A stretch of 64,000 nucleotides of DNA from Bacteroidales bacterium (GCA_017438945.1 JAFRUI010000003.1:1-64000); one strand, 5' to 3'. Counted from the first letter of the stretch, positions 17,893-27,131 are shown. Translations and numbers: made by a program. The notes: generated from the sequence alone by a model not told the origin.

Positions 17893-17966
17893 CTCCCCCC
17901 TTCAGGGGGGGGATGCCCGCAGGGCAGGGGGGTAATAACCCCACACAAGCGAAGCGCAGTGTGGGG
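17893..17966. repeat. Multi-hairpin REP-like element
   Basis: Three hairpins in 75 bases: CCCCCC/GGGGGG at 17,895-17,910 with a TTCA loop, TGCCC/GGGCA at 17,914-17,926, and CCCCACAC/GTGTGGGG at 17,939-17,966 with a 12-base loop. The G/C-rich composition and stacked palindromes resemble a repetitive extragenic element. It could also end transcription from the SDR gene. Confidence 0.65.
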
Positions 17967-18001
17967 CTCACAAACGAAAGTATAAATAAAACCGAAATAG
18001 T

Positions 18002-18874
18002 ATGAAACCTACGTTACTTATCCTCGCCGCCGGCATGGGAAGCCGCTACGGCGGACTGAAACAACTGGACCAGATGGGTCCGAATGGTGAAACCATCCTC
18101 GACTACTCCGTGAAGTACGCCGCAGCAGCCGGCTACGGCAAAGTGGTGCTCGTCATCCGCCGCAGCATGGAGGCCGACTTCCAGGAGTACATCCTGCCGA
18201 GATACAAAAACGTCATCCCCGTGGAGTACGTCTTCCAGGAACTCGACATGCTGCCTGCCGGATTCTCCGTGAACCCCGAGCGCGTGAAACCCTACGGCAC
18301 CGCGCACGCCATCCTCGTGGCCAAGGACGCCATCAAGGAACCCTTCACGGTGATCAACGCCGACGACTTTTACGGCAAGGAGCCCTTCCAGATTCTGGGC
18401 GACTATCTGCGCGACGTCACGGCCAACGACCCCACCGCCTTCGCGATGGTCGGCTATCGTTTGGACAAGACCCTGTCGGAGAACGGCACGGTCTCGCGCG
18501 GTGTCTGCCAAGTCGATGGCAACGGCTACCTGACGATTGTCAAGGAGATGCGCAAGATCGGTCGCACCGACCACGGCATCGAGAACAACGAGGCCGGCGT
18601 GGTGACCCCGCTCACCGGCGAGGAGCCCGTCTCCATGAACTTCTGGGGCTTCTCCCCGCGCTTCTTCGACACGCTGGGCGAGATGTTCGCGCAGTTTCTG
18701 AAAGACAACGAAGGCAACATCAAGGCCGAATTCCCGATCCCCGACGCCGTGACCTCCGTCATGCAGCGCGGTCTCGTCACCGTGCGCGTCCTGCCCACCA
18801 CCGCCGAATGGTTCGGCGTCACGTATGCGGAGGATAGACCGAAGGTGGTGGAGAAACTGAAACACGTGGAGTGA
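18002..18874 (+). CDS. Sugar-nucleotide nucleotidyltransferase
   Basis: A 290-residue NTP-transferase-fold protein. The N-terminal AAGMGSRYGGLKQ is the pyrophosphorylase loop of glucose-1-phosphate uridylyl/thymidylyltransferase-like enzymes, and INADDFYGKEPF supplies the metal-binding Asp. It lacks the left-handed helix seen in bifunctional enzymes. The partner sugar and nucleotide are not determined. It stands alone between repeat blocks, not in the polysaccharide locus. Confidence 0.8.
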   Translation: MKPTLLILAAGMGSRYGGLKQLDQMGPNGETILDYSVKYAAAAGYGKVVLVIRRSMEADFQEYILPRYKNVIPVEYVFQELDMLPAGFSVNPERVKPYGTAHAILVAKDAIKEPFTVINADDFYGKEPFQILGDYLRDVTANDPTAFAMVGYRLDKTLSENGTVSRGVCQVDGNGYLTIVKEMRKIGRTDHGIENNEAGVVTPLTGEEPVSMNFWGFSPRFFDTLGEMFAQFLKDNEGNIKAEFPIPDAVTSVMQRGLVTVRVLPTTAEWFGVTYAEDRPKVVEKLKHVE

Positions 18875-18875
18875 T

Positions 18876-18921
18876 ATTGCGATGATGCGATGATACGATG
18901 ATACGATGATACGATGAATAG
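18876..18921. repeat. GATGATAC minisatellite
   Basis: Five units of GATGATACGATGATAC type begin two bases after the nucleotidyltransferase stop codon. Confidence 0.8.
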
Positions 18922-18944
18922 GACGGTCGTAAATCGCGGGCTTC

Positions 18945-18973
18945 AATAACCCATAACCCATAACCCATAACCA
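18945..18973. repeat. CCCATAACC leader repeat
   Basis: AATAACCCATAACCCATAACC words run to within three bases of the DUF2461 ATG. It is the same sequence, in the same sense relative to the gene, as the leader of gpmA on the minus strand. Confidence 0.85.
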
Positions 18974-18975
18974 TT

Positions 18976-19683
18976 ATGAGTCCCAACGAAATCCTCTTCA
19001 CCTTCCTTCGCGAGCTGATTCCGAACAATAACCGCGAGTGGTTCAAGGCGCATCGGGAGATGTACGATGCCGCGTGGGCGCAGTTCAACATATTGGTGGA
19101 GAACGTGATAGCGGCAGTAGGGGAGTTCGATGAATCGATTGCCGGACTCACCCCGAAGGACTGCACCTATCGCATCTACCGCGACATCCGTTTCTCGCCC
19201 GACAAAACGCCCTACAAGGGGCATCTCGGGGCGTACATGAACCAGTACGGCAAGAAGGCCTACTGGGGCGGCTACTACATTCAGATCGAGCCGGAGCAGG
19301 TGATGCTGGCGAGCGGCGTGTGGTGGCTCCCCACGAAGGAAATGCACCAGCTGCGCAGTGCCGTTGCTGAACAAATGGCTGATTTCGTGCGACTTGTTGA
19401 GGAACCTGAGCTCAAGAAACTGGTGCCCACCATCGGGCAGGAACACTACAAACGCATTCCCAACGGTCTTCCGAAAGACTCGCCGCACCCCGAATACCTC
19501 ACCTGCAAGGACTATGCCATGTCGTGCATGCTGAAGCCCAAGGACCTCTGCCGCGACGACTACGCGCAACGCATCGCGCACGTCTTCCGCGCAATGAAGC
19601 CTGTCAACGACTTCCTCAGCGAGAACATCCTCATCAACATGGAGGAGATGGAGACAATGAAAAACGTCGTGAAATATGTGTAG
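18976..19683 (+). CDS. DUF2461-family protein
   Basis: A 235-residue protein matching DUF2461 (TIGR02453): NNNREWFKAHREMYD at the N terminus, RIYRDIRFSPDKTPYKGH in the centre, and YWGGYYIQIEP. The family is conserved in bacteria and fungi and has no assigned biochemical role. It is cytosolic and complete. No -7 box is visible between the repeat leader and the preceding gene. Confidence 0.9.
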   Translation: MSPNEILFTFLRELIPNNNREWFKAHREMYDAAWAQFNILVENVIAAVGEFDESIAGLTPKDCTYRIYRDIRFSPDKTPYKGHLGAYMNQYGKKAYWGGYYIQIEPEQVMLASGVWWLPTKEMHQLRSAVAEQMADFVRLVEEPELKKLVPTIGQEHYKRIPNGLPKDSPHPEYLTCKDYAMSCMLKPKDLCRDDYAQRIAHVFRAMKPVNDFLSENILINMEEMETMKNVVKYV

Positions 19684-19685
19684 GT

Positions 19686-19790
19686 AAAAAATTGTCTAAG
19701 TCTAGGTCAATAGTCTAAGTCTTTATTAGGGTAATAGTTGCTAGCAACAAATAAAAGCTAATAGCTAAAAGCAACAGCCAATAGCAAAAA
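19686..19790. repeat. Word repeats between DUF2461 and panB
   Basis: GTCTAAGTCTAGG words follow the DUF2461 stop, and GCTAATAGCTAAAAGCAACAGCC words precede the panB promoter. The change of word and polarity happens in the middle of the intergenic space. Confidence 0.8.
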
Positions 19791-19794
19791 ATTT

Positions 19795-19802
19795 TATCTT
19801 TG
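19795..19802 (+). promoter_or_regulatory. -7 box of panB
   Basis: TATCTTTG, 21 bases before the panB ATG. No clear -33 element, since the upstream sequence is repeat. Confidence 0.7.
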
Positions 19803-19823
19803 CCGCCATAATTTTTTAAAGAT

Positions 19824-20645
19824 ATGTCACAGTATTTATCCCAAGATGTCACCAAGGTGACGACGAACACTTTGATGAAGATGCGTTCCCAGGGCGAACG
19901 CATCGCGATGTTGACCGCGTACGACTATTCCATCGCCAAATTGTTGGATATGGCCAAGATAGATGTGATTCTGGTGGGCGACTCCGCCGCCAACGTGATG
20001 GCCGGTTACAAGACCACGCTGCCCATCACGCTCAACGAGATGATCTACCATGCCTCGTCGGTGGTGCGTGCCGTGAAGCGCGCTCTTGTGGTGGTGGACA
20101 TGCCGTTCGGCACCTACCAGGGCAACTCCAAGGAGGCGCTCAACTCTGCCATCCGTATCATGAAGGAGTCCGGCGCCGACGCCATCAAGCTGGAGGGCGG
20201 CTCGGAGGTCATCGAGTCCATCGACCGCATTCTGAGTGCTGGTATCCCGGTGATGGGACATCTTGGTCTCACCCCGCAGTCCATCAACAAGTTCGGTACT
20301 TACGCTGTGCGCGCCACGTCTGAAGAAGAGGCCGACCAGTTGCGTAAGAACGCCTTGTTGTTGCAAGAACACGGGTGCTTCGGGTTGGTGCTGGAGAAAA
20401 TTCCCGCTTCCCTCGCCAAAGAGGTGACGGAGAGTCTGGAAATCCCGACCATCGGCATCGGTGCGGGCCGCCACACGTCCGGCCAGGTGCTCGTTTTCCA
20501 CGACATGATGGGCATTACCCAGCAGTTCACCCCGCGTTTCCTGCGTCGCTATCTCAATCTGAGCGAGGAGATTGTGGGCGCCATCGAGCACTATATCTCC
20601 GATGTGAAAGAAAACAGCTTCCCGAATGAGTCAGAACAATACTGA
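19824..20645 (+). CDS. panB: 3-Methyl-2-oxobutanoate hydroxymethyltransferase
   Basis: First committed step of pantothenate synthesis, transferring the hydroxymethyl group from 5,10-methylene-THF to 2-ketoisovalerate. The 273-residue TIM-barrel protein shows [23 protein letters not shown] (metal-binding Asp), the KLEGGSEV catalytic region, and [14 protein letters not shown]. It overlaps the next gene by 20 bases, so the two are translationally linked. panC and panD are about 12 kb away in opposite orientation. Confidence 0.97.
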   Translation: MSQYLSQDVTKVTTNTLMKMRSQGERIAMLTAYDYSIAKLLDMAKIDVILVGDSAANVMAGYKTTLPITLNEMIYHASSVVRAVKRALVVVDMPFGTYQGNSKEALNSAIRIMKESGADAIKLEGGSEVIESIDRILSAGIPVMGHLGLTPQSINKFGTYAVRATSEEEADQLRKNALLLQEHGCFGLVLEKIPASLAKEVTESLEIPTIGIGAGRHTSGQVLVFHDMMGITQQFTPRFLRRYLNLSEEIVGAIEHYISDVKENSFPNESEQY

Positions 20646-21351
20646 AACCCGAGAGGATTTTACCAAACGCATTCTCTACGAGGACAACCACCTGGTTATC
20701 ATGAACAAACTGCCCGGGGAACTGGCGCAGGGCGATGACACGGGTGCCGAGCCGCTGGTGGAGAAGGTGCGCGACTATATCCGTGTGCAGAAGCAGAAGG
20801 AAGGCAACGTCTTCTGCGGCCTCATCCATCGTATCGACCGGCCGGTGAGCGGTGCGATTGCCTTCGCACGCACATCCAAGGCCCTCGACCGTATGAACAA
20901 ACTGCTGAAGGCACATGAGATGCACAAGTTCTACTGGGCGATTGTGGAGGGCATCCCGGAAATTCCGCAACGGAAACTGGTGAACTACATGTTCAAGAAT
21001 GCCGAGAAAAATAAGTCGTATATTTCAGATACAGAGAAAGATGGTTGGAAATATGCCGAGCTGGACTACACCTTGCTGGCACATTCTGACCGCTATTCTC
21101 TCTTGGAGGTAGAACTGCACACCGGCCGCCACCACCAGATCCGGGCACAGCTGTCACACATCGGGCACCCCATCAAAGGGGACATCAAGTACGGTGCCAA
21201 ACGTCCCGAACTCGACGCTTCCATCTGCCTGCACGCTCGCCGGCTCTACTTCGACCACCCCGTGACCCACAACCAAGTTCTCGTTGAAGCAGAACCCTTC
21301 AACCCGCTCTTCCGGAAGATACTTGAAGGCGGAGGAGTTGAGGAATACTAA
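20626..21351 (+). CDS. RluA-family pseudouridine synthase
   Basis: Pseudouridine synthase of the RluA/RluD branch, 241 residues. The catalytic Asp is in HRIDRPVSG, and the family motif continues with [11 protein letters not shown] and [22 protein letters not shown]. It has no S4 domain. Its start lies within the 3' end of panB. The target RNA position is not predictable. Confidence 0.92.
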   Translation: MSQNNTETREDFTKRILYEDNHLVIMNKLPGELAQGDDTGAEPLVEKVRDYIRVQKQKEGNVFCGLIHRIDRPVSGAIAFARTSKALDRMNKLLKAHEMHKFYWAIVEGIPEIPQRKLVNYMFKNAEKNKSYISDTEKDGWKYAELDYTLLAHSDRYSLLEVELHTGRHHQIRAQLSHIGHPIKGDIKYGAKRPELDASICLHARRLYFDHPVTHNQVLVEAEPFNPLFRKILEGGGVEEY

Positions 21352-21366
21352 AAAAGTGTATCTTTG
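21338..21366 (+). promoter_or_regulatory. Promoter of the class V aminotransferase gene
   Basis: TTG at 21,338-21,340 and TATCTTTG at 21,359-21,366 with an 18-base spacer. The -33 part lies inside the end of the pseudouridine synthase gene. Confidence 0.75.
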
Positions 21367-21395
21367 CCGCTTGGAAAATTCAAAACATAAAGAAT

Positions 21396-22550
21396 ATGAT
21401 ATATTTAGACAATTCAGCAACATCTTTCCCGAAACCGAATGAGGTTTATGAGTTTATGGATCATTTCTATCGTGTTCACGGTGTGAGCCCCGGACGTGCG
21501 GGCTATGACGCCGGTATTGAGACGGGTGAGGTTCTGACGGAAACGCGCCGGATGCTCACCAAGCTCTTCAACGGCGGTACCGATGAGAAACGTCTGACGT
21601 TCAGCTACAACGCCACCGATTCCCTGAACATCCTGATTCAGGGTCTGGCGCAGAAAGGCTCTCATGTCATCACCACGATGTTGGAGCACAACTCCGTGCT
21701 TCGTCCGCTCTATCATCTGGAGAAGGAGGGGATTATCGAGGTGACCTACCTGCCTTTCGACGCAGCGGGTTATGTGCATCCGGAGCAGTTCGAGGAAGCT
21801 ATCCGTCCGAACACCAAGATGGTGGTCTGCACGCAATGCTCCAACGTTATCGGTACGGTGCAACCCATCAAGGAAATCGGCAAGGTTTGCAAGGAACACG
21901 GCATCACTTTCGTGGTCGATGGCAGCCAGGGTGCCGGTGCGGTGAAGATGGATATGATTGACTATAACGTTGACGCATACGCCTTTACGGGTCACAAGTG
22001 CCTGATGGGACCCACCGGTATCGGGGGAAGCTACGTGCGTGAAGGTGTTGAGGTGAAGCACACCCGCTTCGGCGGCACCGGCGTGAAATCCGCCGTCCGT
22101 GACCACCTTGACGAATATCCGTATCGTCTCGAAGCCGGTACCATCAACATGCTGGGTATCAGCGGTCTGCACGCAGGCGTGAAGTGGATCACCGAGAAGG
22201 GTATCGAGAACATCCACAATCAGGAGATGGCCTTGTGGAAACGTCTCCGCGACGGTATCAAGGATGTCCCCGGCGTGATCATCTACTGCGCGACCTCTGT
22301 GGAGAACCAGAATCCGGTGCTCTCCATCAACATCAAGGGCTTCGAGGCCATGGACGTGGGCACCATGCTGGATGTCGATTACGACATCGCATGCCGCACA
22401 GGTTTGCAATGTGCCCCGCTGGTGCACGAGTGTCTCGGCACGCTCAAGATTGACGGTACGGTCCGTCTCAGCATCGGTGCCTTCAACACCGAGGCCGACA
22501 TCGACGCATGCATCCAGGCCGTCAAGGAGATCGCCGCGATGAAGAACTAA
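21396..22550 (+). CDS. Class V aminotransferase, cysteine desulfurase-like
   Basis: A PLP enzyme of 384 residues that looks like the SufS/CsdA-like subgroup of class V aminotransferases. It has the N-terminal IYLDNSATSFPKP, VDGSQGAGAV (pyridine-binding Asp), and the PLP lysine in FTGHKCLMGPTGIGG. The C-terminal loop RTGLQCAPL holds the position of the sulfur-carrying Cys, so cysteine desulfurase or selenocysteine lyase activity is likely. It is not next to suf genes. Own promoter and terminator. Confidence 0.85.
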   Translation: MIYLDNSATSFPKPNEVYEFMDHFYRVHGVSPGRAGYDAGIETGEVLTETRRMLTKLFNGGTDEKRLTFSYNATDSLNILIQGLAQKGSHVITTMLEHNSVLRPLYHLEKEGIIEVTYLPFDAAGYVHPEQFEEAIRPNTKMVVCTQCSNVIGTVQPIKEIGKVCKEHGITFVVDGSQGAGAVKMDMIDYNVDAYAFTGHKCLMGPTGIGGSYVREGVEVKHTRFGGTGVKSAVRDHLDEYPYRLEAGTINMLGISGLHAGVKWITEKGIENIHNQEMALWKRLRDGIKDVPGVIIYCATSVENQNPVLSINIKGFEAMDVGTMLDVDYDIACRTGLQCAPLVHECLGTLKIDGTVRLSIGAFNTEADIDACIQAVKEIAAMKN

Positions 22551-22558
22551 GTTCAGCT

Positions 22559-22600
22559 GTTGGCTTTTAGCTATTAGCTATTGGCTTTTGGCTTTGCAGC
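22559..22600. repeat. GGCTTTTAGCTATTAGC word repeat
   Basis: Words of the GGCTTTTAGCTATTGGC type follow the class V aminotransferase stop. They can pair with the GCCAACAGCCAATAGCC block at 22,798-22,850 that precedes the next gene. Confidence 0.8.
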
Positions 22601-22618
22601 ACTTGCGAGATATTTTAT

Positions 22619-22648
22619 AGGAAAGACGTCATTATTGGCGTCTTTTTT
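22619..22648 (+). terminator. Rho-independent terminator
   Basis: AAAGACG at 22,622-22,628 pairs with CGTCTTT at 22,639-22,645, with a 10-base loop and a T-run. It ends the class V aminotransferase transcript. Confidence 0.8.
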
Positions 22649-22652
22649 GATG

Positions 22653-22850
22653 TAAGATGTAAGACGTATGACGTGTGAATAGTGAATAGTGATTAGTGAT
22701 TAGTGATTTGTGAATCGTGATTAGTAGCTTGTAACAATTCAAATATCGGAATACAAATCAATAGTTATAGTTATAGTCATAGTTATAGTCATCGCCAACA
22801 GCCAACAGCCAACAGCCAACAGCCAATAGCCAATCGCCAACAGCCGAAAA
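22653..22850. repeat. Composite intergenic word repeats before EamA gene
   Basis: Four classes in order: GATGTAAGATGTAAGACG; GTGAATAGTGATTAGTGA; ATAGTTATAGTCATAG; and GCCAACAGCCAACAGCC. The last runs up to the promoter at 22,856. With the flanking pieces this fills the 339-base gap from 22,551 to 22,889; I see no gene in it. Confidence 0.85.
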
Positions 22851-22855
22851 AATAC

Positions 22856-22863
22856 TATCTTTG
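22856..22863 (+). promoter_or_regulatory. -7 box of the EamA gene
   Basis: TATCTTTG, 26 bases upstream of the ATG. Confidence 0.7.
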
Positions 22864-22889
22864 CACCCTAAAATTATGCATGATGCATT

Positions 22890-23801
22890 ATGAATTCTGA
22901 ATTGAACAAAAAATGGGTCGGGCATCTTGCGGTGCTGACCGTCTATATCATCTTCGGGATTAATCCGAACTGTTCGAAGGCGGTGGTGCCGGAGTACATC
23001 ACCCCGGAAGCATACACGGCGTTGCGACTGCTGGTCGGGGCGGCGGGTTTCTGGCTCATTTCGCTGTTCACCCCACGGGAAAGGGTAGGGTGGCGCGATA
23101 TGCGGATCATCATACTCGGTGCGGTTTCCCTCTATGGTACGTTGTGGGCATTCGCGGAGGCAATGCGCTATATCTCGCCTACTTACGTCTCGCTGATTTC
23201 GGCTATGTCGCCGTTGGTGGTGATGCTGATGGCCGCCGTTTTCCTCAAAGAACCGATCACCACCCGCAAAGCCGTGGGCGTGTTCTTCGGCATCGCCGGT
23301 GCGCTGATGATGATCCTCTTCTCACTGCACGGCGACGCCCACTACAGCAACCGGGGCGCACTGCTCTGTTTCGTGAATATCCTGTTCTACGCCACCTATC
23401 TTCTGATCACCCGTGCCATCTCCCCGAAATACTCGCCCGTGACCATGATGAAATGGATGTTCTTGTTCAGCGCGGTTCTGAGCCTCCCGCTCGCCATCCC
23501 CACCGTGAAAGCTTCCCCGCTTCTCATGGGCACCGCGCCAGCCATGGCCTACGTCAACATGGGCATTGTCGCCATCTTCGCCACGGTGCTGGCCTACTAC
23601 CTCCTGCCTGTCGCGCTGCGCCACATCCGTCCGACCACCGTCAGCATGTACAGCAACCTGCAGCCCATCATCACCGCCGCCCTGGCCATCGCTATCGGAC
23701 AGGATGTCTTCACCTGGAATAAACCGATTGCATTGGTGCTGGTTATATTTGGCGTGTTCTTGGTCACTACCAGCCGCGCGAAAGACACTGTAAGGGGTTA
23801 A
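22890..23801 (+). CDS. EamA/DMT-family transporter
   Basis: Inner-membrane transporter of the drug/metabolite superfamily, 303 residues with about ten hydrophobic helices in two EamA repeats (first from HLAVLTVYIIFGIN, second from GALLCFVNILFYATYLLITRA, read in parts). The second repeat ends with PLVVMLMAAVFLKEPIT-like and VALRHIRPTTVSMY signatures. The substrate is unknown; an exporter of a metabolite or amino acid is usual. Single-gene unit. Confidence 0.9.
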   Translation: MNSELNKKWVGHLAVLTVYIIFGINPNCSKAVVPEYITPEAYTALRLLVGAAGFWLISLFTPRERVGWRDMRIIILGAVSLYGTLWAFAEAMRYISPTYVSLISAMSPLVVMLMAAVFLKEPITTRKAVGVFFGIAGALMMILFSLHGDAHYSNRGALLCFVNILFYATYLLITRAISPKYSPVTMMKWMFLFSAVLSLPLAIPTVKASPLLMGTAPAMAYVNMGIVAIFATVLAYYLLPVALRHIRPTTVSMYSNLQPIITAALAIAIGQDVFTWNKPIALVLVIFGVFLVTTSRAKDTVRG

Positions 23802-23945
23802 GGGGTAAGGTTCAAAGTTTAGAGCTTAACCAATCGTCACATCGTCACATCGTTTCATCGCTTCATCGTCTCATCGTTTCTCATCGCTTCATCGTCTCAT
23901 CGCCTCATCGTCTCATCGCCTCATCGTCTCATCGCCTCATCGCCA
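23793..23945. repeat. GGGGTTAAGG and TCATCGTC repeat block
   Basis: GGGGTTAAGGGGTAAGG words overlap the EamA stop. Then about twelve units of TCATCGCCTCATCGTC type fill 23,829-23,945 ahead of the surA-like promoter. The second block is the reverse complement of the GATGAG blocks at 17,790 and 18,876. Confidence 0.85.
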
Positions 23946-23954
23946 AATTTATTA

Positions 23955-23984
23955 TTGCAGAATTCTCAAAATATATTATCTTTG
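23955..23984 (+). promoter_or_regulatory. Promoter of the surA-like operon
   Basis: TTG at 23,955-23,957 and TATCTTTG at 23,977-23,984 with a 19-base spacer. The ATG is 55 bases downstream. Confidence 0.75.
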
Positions 23985-24039
23985 CCATATTTAAAAGAAG
24001 CATAGACATTAATTGATAGTTATTGATATTCAGTAAATT

Positions 24040-25785
24040 ATGAAAAAGATTATTTGTTTGACGCTGTCGTTGCTGCTCTTATCGATGACCTCTTTGCGGG
24101 CTCAGAATGACGATCCTGTCTTGATGACGGTGGGGGCGGAAACGGTCACGAAGTCGGATTTTGTCAAAGCGTATCAGAAAAACAGCATGCTGTCAGAAGC
24201 TACGGAGTCGGACTTGCGCGAGTACCTGCGGCTCTACACGGATTACCGCATGAAAGTTCAAGAGGCTAAGGCCATGAAGCTGGATACGGCGAAAGTATTC
24301 CAAAGGGAATGGGAGTCGTATAAAAGCCAGTATGCCCAGCAGTATTTGATTGATACAGAGGTGAGTGACCAGCTTCTGGAGGAGACCACCGATCGCGCCC
24401 GCTATCATGTGCGCGCCTCGCATATATTGGTCATGGTGCCTGAGGACGCCTCTCCGAAAGACACGCTTGCTGCGTATCATAAGATAATGAAAATCAGGGA
24501 TGAAATCATAGGCGGGCTGGACTTCAACGAGGCTGCGATGCGTTATTCCGACGACCAGTCGGCACAAAACCGCATTAACCCGCAGACGCACCACGTCCAG
24601 TACGGAAACCGCGGTGAATTGGGCTATTTCTCGGTTTTGGAAATGATCTATCCTTTTGAAACCGCGGCCTATTCAACTCCGGTGGGACAAGTGTCGATGC
24701 CTGTGCGCACACAGTTCGGCTACCATCTGGTGTATGTGCAGGACAAGATTCCGGCAGTGGCGAAACTGTATGTGTCTCAGATATTTATAAGGGACACCAA
24801 TGCATTGAACAATACGGCGAATCATGACGAGGCGGTCAAAAAATGTGCTTACATCAAGCAGAAGTACCAGCGCGGCACCTCGTTCGACAGCATCGCGGCG
24901 GAGTGCTCCGATGATGCCGCCACGAAGAACAATGGCGGTCGCATGGAGCCCTTTGCCCCCAACCGTCGCCCGGGCAATTATGTGCATGCCGCCATCAATC
25001 TCAAACCTGGCGAAATCTCCGAGCCCGTCCCTTCCGCGATAGGATGGCATATCCTCCGTCTGGATTCCGTGATTTACACAACGGTGAATGACGAATTCAA
25101 GTACATGATCAAAAACAGACTGGCCCGCGACGCCCGTTCGAAGAAGAGCAAAGAGTCGCTGGTCGAGAAATTGAAGGTGGAGTATAACTACGAGGAAAAA
25201 GGGAAGGCGGCTGCGCTGAAATTCTTCAAGAAAAAAATGCCGGACAATTATTTCCAGTCTAAGCATGTGGCCGTCGATTCCTTGAAGGGAATTGAAAAAC
25301 TCAAGCCGATGTGCTCTTTCGCTGACCAGACCATTACGGCCGTTGATTTCGGCAGGTATCTGTCTCGTTTCCAGGGTGCGCAGCTGAAAGGCTCTATGTC
25401 GAGTTTCTTGGATCAGGTCTTCCCGAGCTTTGTGGGAGAGAGAATGTTGCGTTATGAAAGTACCCAGTTGATGACCAAATATCCCGAATACCGCGACGTG
25501 GTGAACGAGGTGTATGACGGCTTGATGATATACGAGATCAACTCGGCAAAGGTGTGGAATGCCGCCATTAAGGACACCGTGGGCACGGAGCTGTTCTACG
25601 AGCAGATCAAGTCCCAGTTTGCCACCGGCGACTCGCTGAACCCGTATAAGCCTCTTGAAGAGGTCCGCGCCGTGGTCATCAGCCAGTATCAGGACAAACT
25701 GGAGAAGGAATGGGTGGAGGAACTACACCGCAAGTATCCCGTGAAGCTCAACGAGGATGTTTTCCGTTCCATTTTGAAAAGATAA
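24040..25785 (+). CDS. Periplasmic parvulin-type peptidylprolyl isomerase, SurA-like
   Basis: Outer-membrane protein chaperone/isomerase, 581 residues. A signal peptide (LTLSLLLLSMTSLRAQ) is followed by a SurA-like N region, then two parvulin domains: about residues 125-230 (VRASHILVMVPED...FGYHLVYVQDK) and 235-345 (KLYVSQIFI...IGWHILRLDS). The rest is helical, with a C-terminal EKEWVEELHRKYPV. The first of a run of four same-strand genes. A second SurA-like lipoprotein follows after one base. Confidence 0.88.
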   Translation: MKKIICLTLSLLLLSMTSLRAQNDDPVLMTVGAETVTKSDFVKAYQKNSMLSEATESDLREYLRLYTDYRMKVQEAKAMKLDTAKVFQREWESYKSQYAQQYLIDTEVSDQLLEETTDRARYHVRASHILVMVPEDASPKDTLAAYHKIMKIRDEIIGGLDFNEAAMRYSDDQSAQNRINPQTHHVQYGNRGELGYFSVLEMIYPFETAAYSTPVGQVSMPVRTQFGYHLVYVQDKIPAVAKLYVSQIFIRDTNALNNTANHDEAVKKCAYIKQKYQRGTSFDSIAAECSDDAATKNNGGRMEPFAPNRRPGNYVHAAINLKPGEISEPVPSAIGWHILRLDSVIYTTVNDEFKYMIKNRLARDARSKKSKESLVEKLKVEYNYEEKGKAAALKFFKKKMPDNYFQSKHVAVDSLKGIEKLKPMCSFADQTITAVDFGRYLSRFQGAQLKGSMSSFLDQVFPSFVGERMLRYESTQLMTKYPEYRDVVNEVYDGLMIYEINSAKVWNAAIKDTVGTELFYEQIKSQFATGDSLNPYKPLEEVRAVVISQYQDKLEKEWVEELHRKYPVKLNEDVFRSILKR

Positions 25786-25786
25786 C

Positions 25787-26623
25787 GTGAAGCACACTCT
25801 TGCCCTTCTTTCCGTTGTTTTTGTGCTGTGTGCCTCCTGCCGCAGAAATGCCGATCCGGTGGTGGCACAAGTGTATCAGTACAAGCTGTATTCCTCTGAG
25901 GTTCAAGCAGGTATGCCGTCTGGACTGTCGAAAGAGGACAGCCTGGTTCTGGTGCGCGACTTTATCGACAACTGGGTGAAGGAGAAACTGGTGCTGCATG
26001 AAGCGGAACACCGTCTTTCCCCGCGTGAGAAGAACTTCGACCGTGAGTTGACCGAATACCGGAATTCACTGCTGATACAGCGGTATCTGGATAAGATCTG
26101 GATGACCGACACCGCGAATAACACGGTCTCGGAACAGGCTATTTCGGATTTCGCCCGCTCGTTGGATGACCGCTACACGGTTGAAAAGGAGATTGTGCGG
26201 GTGAATTACGTGAAGATGCCCACCCGTTCAGACAAACTGCCCTTGGTGAAGGAGATTCTCTTCAACGAAGACCAGCGCGTCGCGAAAAAAGAAGCGCTGG
26301 TGACCATGCTGGGAGACTCCATCGAATATCTCGTGGATGACGATGAGTGGCTCTATCTGGATGACCTGCAAAACGAGATCTCCTTCCAGATTGACCTGCA
26401 GAAATACAACGGAAGTGTCATGCGGGTTGAAAAAGAAGTGGGAGAGAGCACGGTGCTTCTTGTGATTCTGGACTACCGTTCGCAGCGTTCAGTGAACGAG
26501 ACCAAAGAAGAACGCGCGGCAGCAGGCATGCTGCTCACGAACCAACGCCGCACCCAATACGTCAACCAATATATCCAGGGACTATACGACCGCGCCCTGA
26601 AAGAAGGGAAGATTGTGCAATGA
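25787..26623 (+). CDS. SurA N-domain-like lipoprotein without PPIase domain
   Basis: A 278-residue probable lipoprotein: hydrophobic signal ending in the lipobox LCASC. The body resembles the helical chaperone part of SurA-type proteins ([31 protein letters not shown]), but no parvulin fold is visible. It starts with GTG one base after the upstream isomerase gene, so it is translationally coupled. It probably works with the upstream protein in outer-membrane biogenesis; this is inferred from context. Confidence 0.75.
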   Translation: MKHTLALLSVVFVLCASCRRNADPVVAQVYQYKLYSSEVQAGMPSGLSKEDSLVLVRDFIDNWVKEKLVLHEAEHRLSPREKNFDRELTEYRNSLLIQRYLDKIWMTDTANNTVSEQAISDFARSLDDRYTVEKEIVRVNYVKMPTRSDKLPLVKEILFNEDQRVAKKEALVTMLGDSIEYLVDDDEWLYLDDLQNEISFQIDLQKYNGSVMRVEKEVGESTVLLVILDYRSQRSVNETKEERAAAGMLLTNQRRTQYVNQYIQGLYDRALKEGKIVQ

Positions 26624-26660
26624 GTTGGACTGAGGACTGTGGACTGTGGAACTTGAAATC
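26624..26660. repeat. GGACTGTGG word repeat
   Basis: Two to three units of GGACTGAGGACTGTGG type start at the lipoprotein stop codon and separate it from dut. Confidence 0.55.
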
Positions 26661-26676
26661 AAAATCTAAAACTACT

Positions 26677-27120
26677 ATGATTGTAAAAATTTACAACAAA
26701 TCAAAAAACCAATTACCAGCCTATGCATCGGCGTATGCGGCGGGTATGGATTTACGTGCAGATCTCTCAGAACCCGTTGTTCTGCAACCACTTGAACGGA
26801 AGCTGATTCCGACGGGACTGTTCATTGAGTTGCCCCCCGATTGTGAGGCGCAGATTCGTCCACGGAGCGGGCTGGCGCTCAAACACGGCATCACCGTGTT
26901 GAACACTCCCGGCACCATTGACGCTGACTACCGGGGTGAGATAGGGGTCATCCTGATCAATCTGTCGCAAGAACCTTTCGAAATCCAGCCGGGCGAGCGC
27001 ATCGCCCAGATGGTGATTGCTCAGTTCCGTCAGGTGGAACTGGTGGAGGTCAGTTCTCTTGACGAACTTTCGGGGACCGAACGGGGCGCCGGCGGTTTCG
27101 GACACAGCGGAAAACAGTAA
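26677..27120 (+). CDS. dut: dUTP diphosphatase
   Basis: Hydrolyses dUTP to dUMP and PPi, keeping uracil out of DNA. The 147 residues contain the trimeric dUTPase motifs: AGMDLRADL (motif 1), [12 protein letters not shown] (2), [13 protein letters not shown] (3), [10 protein letters not shown] (4) and [10 protein letters not shown] (5, C-terminal arm). The ATG at 26,677 is chosen; the in-frame ATG at 26,620 would add 19 residues coded by repeat sequence. It is followed after 11 bases by the TPR gene. Confidence 0.97.
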   Translation: MIVKIYNKSKNQLPAYASAYAAGMDLRADLSEPVVLQPLERKLIPTGLFIELPPDCEAQIRPRSGLALKHGITVLNTPGTIDADYRGEIGVILINLSQEPFEIQPGERIAQMVIAQFRQVELVEVSSLDELSGTERGAGGFGHSGKQ

Positions 27121-27131
27121 AATTGCAGATT

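Noticed and set aside
21414-22427. 337-codon frame antisense to the class V aminotransferase
   Set aside because: Codon-bias shadow; the sense gene has promoter and PLP motifs.
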